DNA from: Dysidea avara | Lineage: Eukaryota; Porifera; Demospongiae; Dictyoceratida; Dysideidae | Length of the DNA stretch: 64,000 nt | NCBI RefSeq assembly: GCF_963678975.1 | Contig: NC_089276.1 | Coordinates: 6,845,098 to 6,909,097 of the forward strand | Direction of reading: 5' to 3' | Part shown: piece by piece, positions 59,498 through 64,000 of the stretch | How the letters are laid out: each line of letters begins with the position of its first letter | How positions within the stretch are numbered: position 1 is the stretch's first letter | Position numbers and translations under genes: made by a program | Notes under the pieces: model-generated | Seen by the model: only the letters and a program-made list of their open reading frames with translations | What the model was told of the DNA's origin: nothing | Database searches by the model: none

Positions 59498-60862
59498 GGT
59501 ACATGCCCCACCCCTGAATATCTCTCTCCACTTTTTGGTTGTATATGCAACCTGCAGTGCTCATGGTGAACTAAAAAATACAAAAATTGAGTGGCAAACA
59601 AGAATGTAGATGAAGAGTGTAATTGTGTGAACATTTTAAAGACTTATATGAATTTGCTGCTGGTAGAAATTACAACAACTTTGAAGTGGAACATGCTATG
59701 AGCTTGCAACAAGTATCAACTTATTTCTTGGATAAAGATCTTCACTTTGGCACCTAGTTTGAACAAATTGAGTGTTGTATGGATGATAGACAATGGTCAC
59801 TATTTTTGAGCATAAAATGAACTGTAGAGGATACCAAAGGTCAAATCTGTGATGGCTTCGCATCTCAAAATACACTTCATGGTAGGTAGTACCCAGGGGC
59901 GGATCCAGGGGGGAAGGGGGCTTTGGGGGCTGAAGCCCCCCCCCCCCCCCCCCCCCCCCTTCATATTTAGGCTTTACTTGATCAATATGCTGAGTATTAT
60001 AATGAAATTTTGTCTTAGCATAATTATATGATCACTAATAATACAAATACTCATAAAACCACCTTATAAACATCTTTCCAAGGTATTATCAGTGGATTTA
60101 TGCTAAAGTTTATGCAACAAGGACCCGGATCAGCATTGGAGGTGTACAAGATCGAGATACTCTAATAGAGCAGTCAGCTAACTACTCTAATAGAACATTC
60201 ACTGGAAACCTGTAGTTGTTTCTGTTATGGAATTTTCCAAATTTGCTTGCACCTATACATACAATGAAGTGCATTGGTCTGTTTAAAGGGCTTCATTCAT
60301 CTACTTGTGCATGGCAATACTTAATTCAGGTACACAATTTCCATTGAAAATGCTCTCAGATTCAATCTTGTATTGTTCAAATTTCAAAATTTTCCACTTT
60401 CAACACTCTTATTCTAACATGCACCTATTCAGTGTTATGCAATTGTGAGAGAGATGCATGTTGTCTGTACCTACCCAAACTTTTCCATTAGCAAAATGTT
60501 TTAGAGAGCCATACCTATAATCTAGAGGCTGTATATAAAATATCTACCGGCAGAAAATATTATGAATTTTATGTGGAAATGTCTCCAAATTGCAGTATTT
60601 TAGCATCTATTTTTCAAAAATTTCCTGGGGGGGGGCATGGCCCCAGGCCCCCCTAGTTCCAGCATGCTTCGCATGCTGGGAAGTGTGCTTTGCACACCTC
60701 TATGTACCCAAGAGATTGGTACCTTGAGTTAGCCCCCCCCCCCCTTTATAAATCCTAGATCCGCCCCTGGACCGTAGGTAAGTAGGTACAATGTGCAAAG
60801 TTTCATACTTTCTGCACAAAGTTCACAATTTGCTCATTTTTACTAGCTAAGCCACTCTACTA
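59498..60862 (+). repeat. Dispersed repeat, interrupted inverted copy
   Basis: Complement of 58108-58550, split by the element at 59894-60769 at the GTAGGTAGTAC site. Confidence 0.85.
59894..60769. mobile_element. hAT-like element inserted in the dispersed repeat
   Basis: 876 bp, CAGGGGCGGATCCAGG...GATCCGCCCCTG. No clean 8-bp duplication, though GTAGGTA occurs on both sides. Contains two CTCTAATAGA-type motifs (60149-60202) and small hairpins (CAGCATGCTTCGCATGCTG, GTGTGCTTTGCACAC near 60660-60700). Confidence 0.82.
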
Positions 60863-60869
60863 TGAGAGT

Positions 60870-63800
60870 GGGTGTTATCATTGTGATATGCATTTAAAAA
60901 ATAGGTCATGGATGTGAAGAAAGACAAAAGAAAGAAAGTTATGTAGTTTTAAAGTACTCACATTTTGCTCTAGCCCTGTGGGAAAAAAAGATGAACAAAA
61001 TGGCTTTTTTCAGTTATTTAAAGAAGTACTTTTATTGGTTCCTTTTGACTTCATATTTTCCAATGCATGGACCTATACTTCTTCCAAATTAACTCTTAAG
61101 GCTTCTTTTGTGGTTGAGTACCTTCCTAAGGTGGTGTTTAGGTGTGTGTTCTATTAGGATTTTGGCAGAAAAACTGTAGGCAATCTCTATTATGAACCAC
61201 TACTGTGGTTCATGACAAGGAAAAAAAAAGTTTTACAAAGTTCTTTCAAATTCCAGAGTCAAACATTCACACATGTAAGTTATTGTTCTTTCATTTATCT
61301 TGAGACGAATGTCATCTACTACAATTATAAGTGTTTGAATATGATACAGTAGCTACAGTACATATTTGCTTTTGTGCCTATAAGAATTTGAACTACATTG
61401 TAGACACTGCAATGAATGTCAAATTTTGTATCTGGATATTTGGATGTCTTAACAAATAAATACCAAACCATTTGGCAACATTTTGATTAATGCAAAAGTG
61501 CTAGAATTCAGCTACATATGGCCACATGCATGGCCACTTTCTCTCTGAATTATATGCAAAAGTAATTGTGGTTGACTTTATAATCGATTTTACATGGCAG
61601 AACAGTCCATCATGTAGAAATATAACCAGCCTTTTTGGTAGCAGTCTTTTTTCTACTATATGTATTCTTTTCATGACGTTTACTACTTGTATAACTTTTC
61701 ATGATGTACTTTTATTCTCTCACTTAGTGCAACATTGTTTGTTTCTTAAATTATTTTGTTCTTACCACATTACTAACTCTTATAATGGTTATATAGTACT
61801 GTAGTAGCTAACTTTACTGTATAAAGGTGAATAGGTGATGACAATAGGTGATAACAGCCAGTAGCAGCTTACTCCGAAAGTGATGACAACTGTAGTGAAT
61901 AAGAACAGGAGGGAGTGTAGTATTGTTAACATACAAAACTCAGCCTGCACAATAGGCAGGTACTGCATGATGCTATACAACCTACATTGTTTATCATTTT
62001 CATTTCTTTTTGTTGTCAGTAAGTGAATTAATGTCATGTAGAATCTGATATGCATGTATGGCCTACATGACAGGTAACACCACATAATATAGTTTGCGCC
62101 TGTGTCACTGTGATAGACATATAGTTATGCACAATAGTAAAATAGTACAGTTGTCTTTGCTTATGTAGCTACACACAGCTGTGCTGTTTAAAATTATCCA
62201 TATGCTCACATTATTTCATTGTACTTGCAGGATGGCATAAGGCAACCTCATGTTCTTTAAAAGTGATATCCATGTAATATACATGCAAAAACATAGTTTG
62301 TTTCCATTACATTACATTACATGGAGATGGTCCTGCACATAGTACTTAGTGCATAACATATAATACATAATATTGCAAGTGTTCTGCATTGTATGGTAGG
62401 TACTAAAATGCTATGGTATTAAAGTGTAGTCTTTCGTGTCAATATAAGTTAAATGCTATCAAATGATGCTACATGTATAGTCTGCATAATAGGACAGGTA
62501 CTGCTACTACAGAACCATGTACATTGTTTACACCTGCAGCTGTGTGGTAAATGCATATGCATTACTACAGTTGTCTTAGCCTCAATACTACCTGCAAAGT
62601 TCCTTCAGTGCCACACAAAATGTTTCAATAAGTTGCTGTGGAATTTTAAATTATTTTATTTAGTGGAATCTTTTGCTGACTGATCAGACAAGCAGACTGA
62701 CTAACTGACCAACCAACTGACTGACTGACTGATGGGTGGATGGACTGACCGACCGACCGACCGACTGACTGACTAACTTACTAATAATAAGCCTCCTGAG
62801 AAGTGTGACTCAAGCTTGATTTTTTCACTGCTAGACATTGCTTCAACCCAATATGGCTTCCCTGTGAGCAATCAATTCAGTATACTATACCAATCAGCTG
62901 TACTATACTGCATAGAGAAACATTACAGCATTATAATCTATGCAACAGTGTATTTAAAATAATAATTATTTTTCTTATTTGTATAATGCTGTATAGCTAT
63001 AATGGTACAGAGCAATTTGAATTGCTATTCATCGATTATATATTTCAGTGATTACAAGGTTTCTTCTTGAGTTCTTGAAAGTAAGCATGATACTAATCAT
63101 GCCTATAAATGATGGCTTTTCCACCATACCACTTGGTATAGCTGGTTATATATTTTTTTTAATTGTCTTATTTTCTGCTATTTGGCAACTGCTCAGCAGC
63201 TATATTGTAGAAAGCAAATGAGTCAGTCAGTTTATGGGTGGTTCTATTATGTGTATCTTGTCCTTATAATACATCATCATTGTGTTATTGTAATATTGTG
63301 CAGTTAATAGTAAGTAACACTGGTAATCCATGTTACCAGTCATACAAGAGTTACCACATTACCAGTGATACTTGTACAAGTGTTACCCATGTTACCAGTG
63401 ATATGCCCATACCCATGCATGTTTACCTATGTTTAAGCATGTTACCAGCATCAGGGGAGGGGTTTCTGAGGTTTCCAGAAACTGGTCAAGTAAGCTTATA
63501 GATTTAGATCATGATTTGAAAGGGTATCAAAGGTTCAGATCAAAAAATGCTCTAATAGACTGAACAGTCAACTACCCTAATAGAACAGTCATGGTTTGTA
63601 TTTCTACAGTTACTTAGTTCACACGGTAAAGCTAGTCAAAAATCGTATCTCAGAGTGTCTAATACCTGAGGGGGAGATGCCCCCAGACCCCTATCCATGT
63701 CTGTTGTATGCTCCAAACTTCACACAGCTCCACCTGATACTATGCCAGCACAACCAAGCATATATAAGCAGCTTATCAATCAATTCCTGACATACCAGTG

Positions 63801-64000
63801 TTACCCATAGCATGTTACCAGTGATACCTATATTACCTGCACAATAGAGCAATAATGTAACGATTAGGTACCCACAGAATATGCTTTTTAGGTTTCTTAT
63901 TATTCTTTATAGCAATTCTTTTTTTCTTCACCTATTATTCATCTCTAGAAATTCATTTATCTTTAGGGAAATAACTATTATATACTTTAAAGATCAAGAT
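60870..64000. other. Non-coding right end
   Basis: No protein-like frame. Contains a decayed GACT/GACC microsatellite (62690-62780), a diffuse cluster of GTTACCAGTGATA words (63300-63445 and 63790-63835), and one more pair of CTCTAATAGA-type motifs at 63549-63591. Confidence 0.55.

Overview
This is nuclear DNA of an animal. The base composition is AT-rich, the genes are split by GT-AG introns, the region is dense in small DNA transposons, and one gene encodes a long run of immunoglobulin (Ig) domains. There is no bacterial operon structure. A sponge or another early-branching marine invertebrate seems likely from the style of the repeats and of the Ig gene, but nothing in the window proves the species.

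Layout. 1-1.8 kb: no recognisable gene, ending in a hairpin-terminated repeat end. 1.8-11.8 kb: a repeat complex. Two inward-facing foldback elements (1792-2121, 11495-11824), each with the same ~160-bp inner tail, enclose a ~3.6-kb minisatellite of ~31-bp units. An intact, young Ty3/gypsy-type LTR retrotransposon (3098-7683) sits inside the minisatellite. 12.4-36.9 kb: one gene on the minus strand. It has a signal-peptide exon at 36820-36898 and 20 downstream Ig exons, all with phase-1 boundaries. Ten of these, between 17379 and 29117, are each exactly 252 nt and are near-copies of one another. One of the ten carries an in-frame stop, and a further duplicated Ig exon near 33.7 kb is dead. No transmembrane or terminal exon is visible, so the 3' end of the gene is unresolved. 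37-64 kb: no confident cellular gene. This part is packed with non-autonomous DNA elements, many with readable target-site duplications (TSDs), a 5'-truncated LINE, a 620-bp foldback element, and a 7.5-kb structure with ~1.18-kb inverted arms (47696-55204).

Most interesting points: (1) the array of frame-neutral, equal-length Ig exons, a plausible substrate for exon skipping and receptor diversification; (2) a dispersed core motif, CTCTAATAGAGCAGTCA next to GATCGAGATA, inside at least six hAT-like elements and in other repeats; (3) a gag-pol junction with a slippery GGGAAAT heptamer, a 6-nt spacer and a 10-bp stem; (4) a 25-bp microinversion that reversed a splice donor; (5) nested insertions whose order can be read from TSDs and empty sites.

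All coordinates come from reading the sequence by eye. Intron-exon calls rest on GT/AG sites, phase and Ig-fold residues. No transcript evidence or database search was available.
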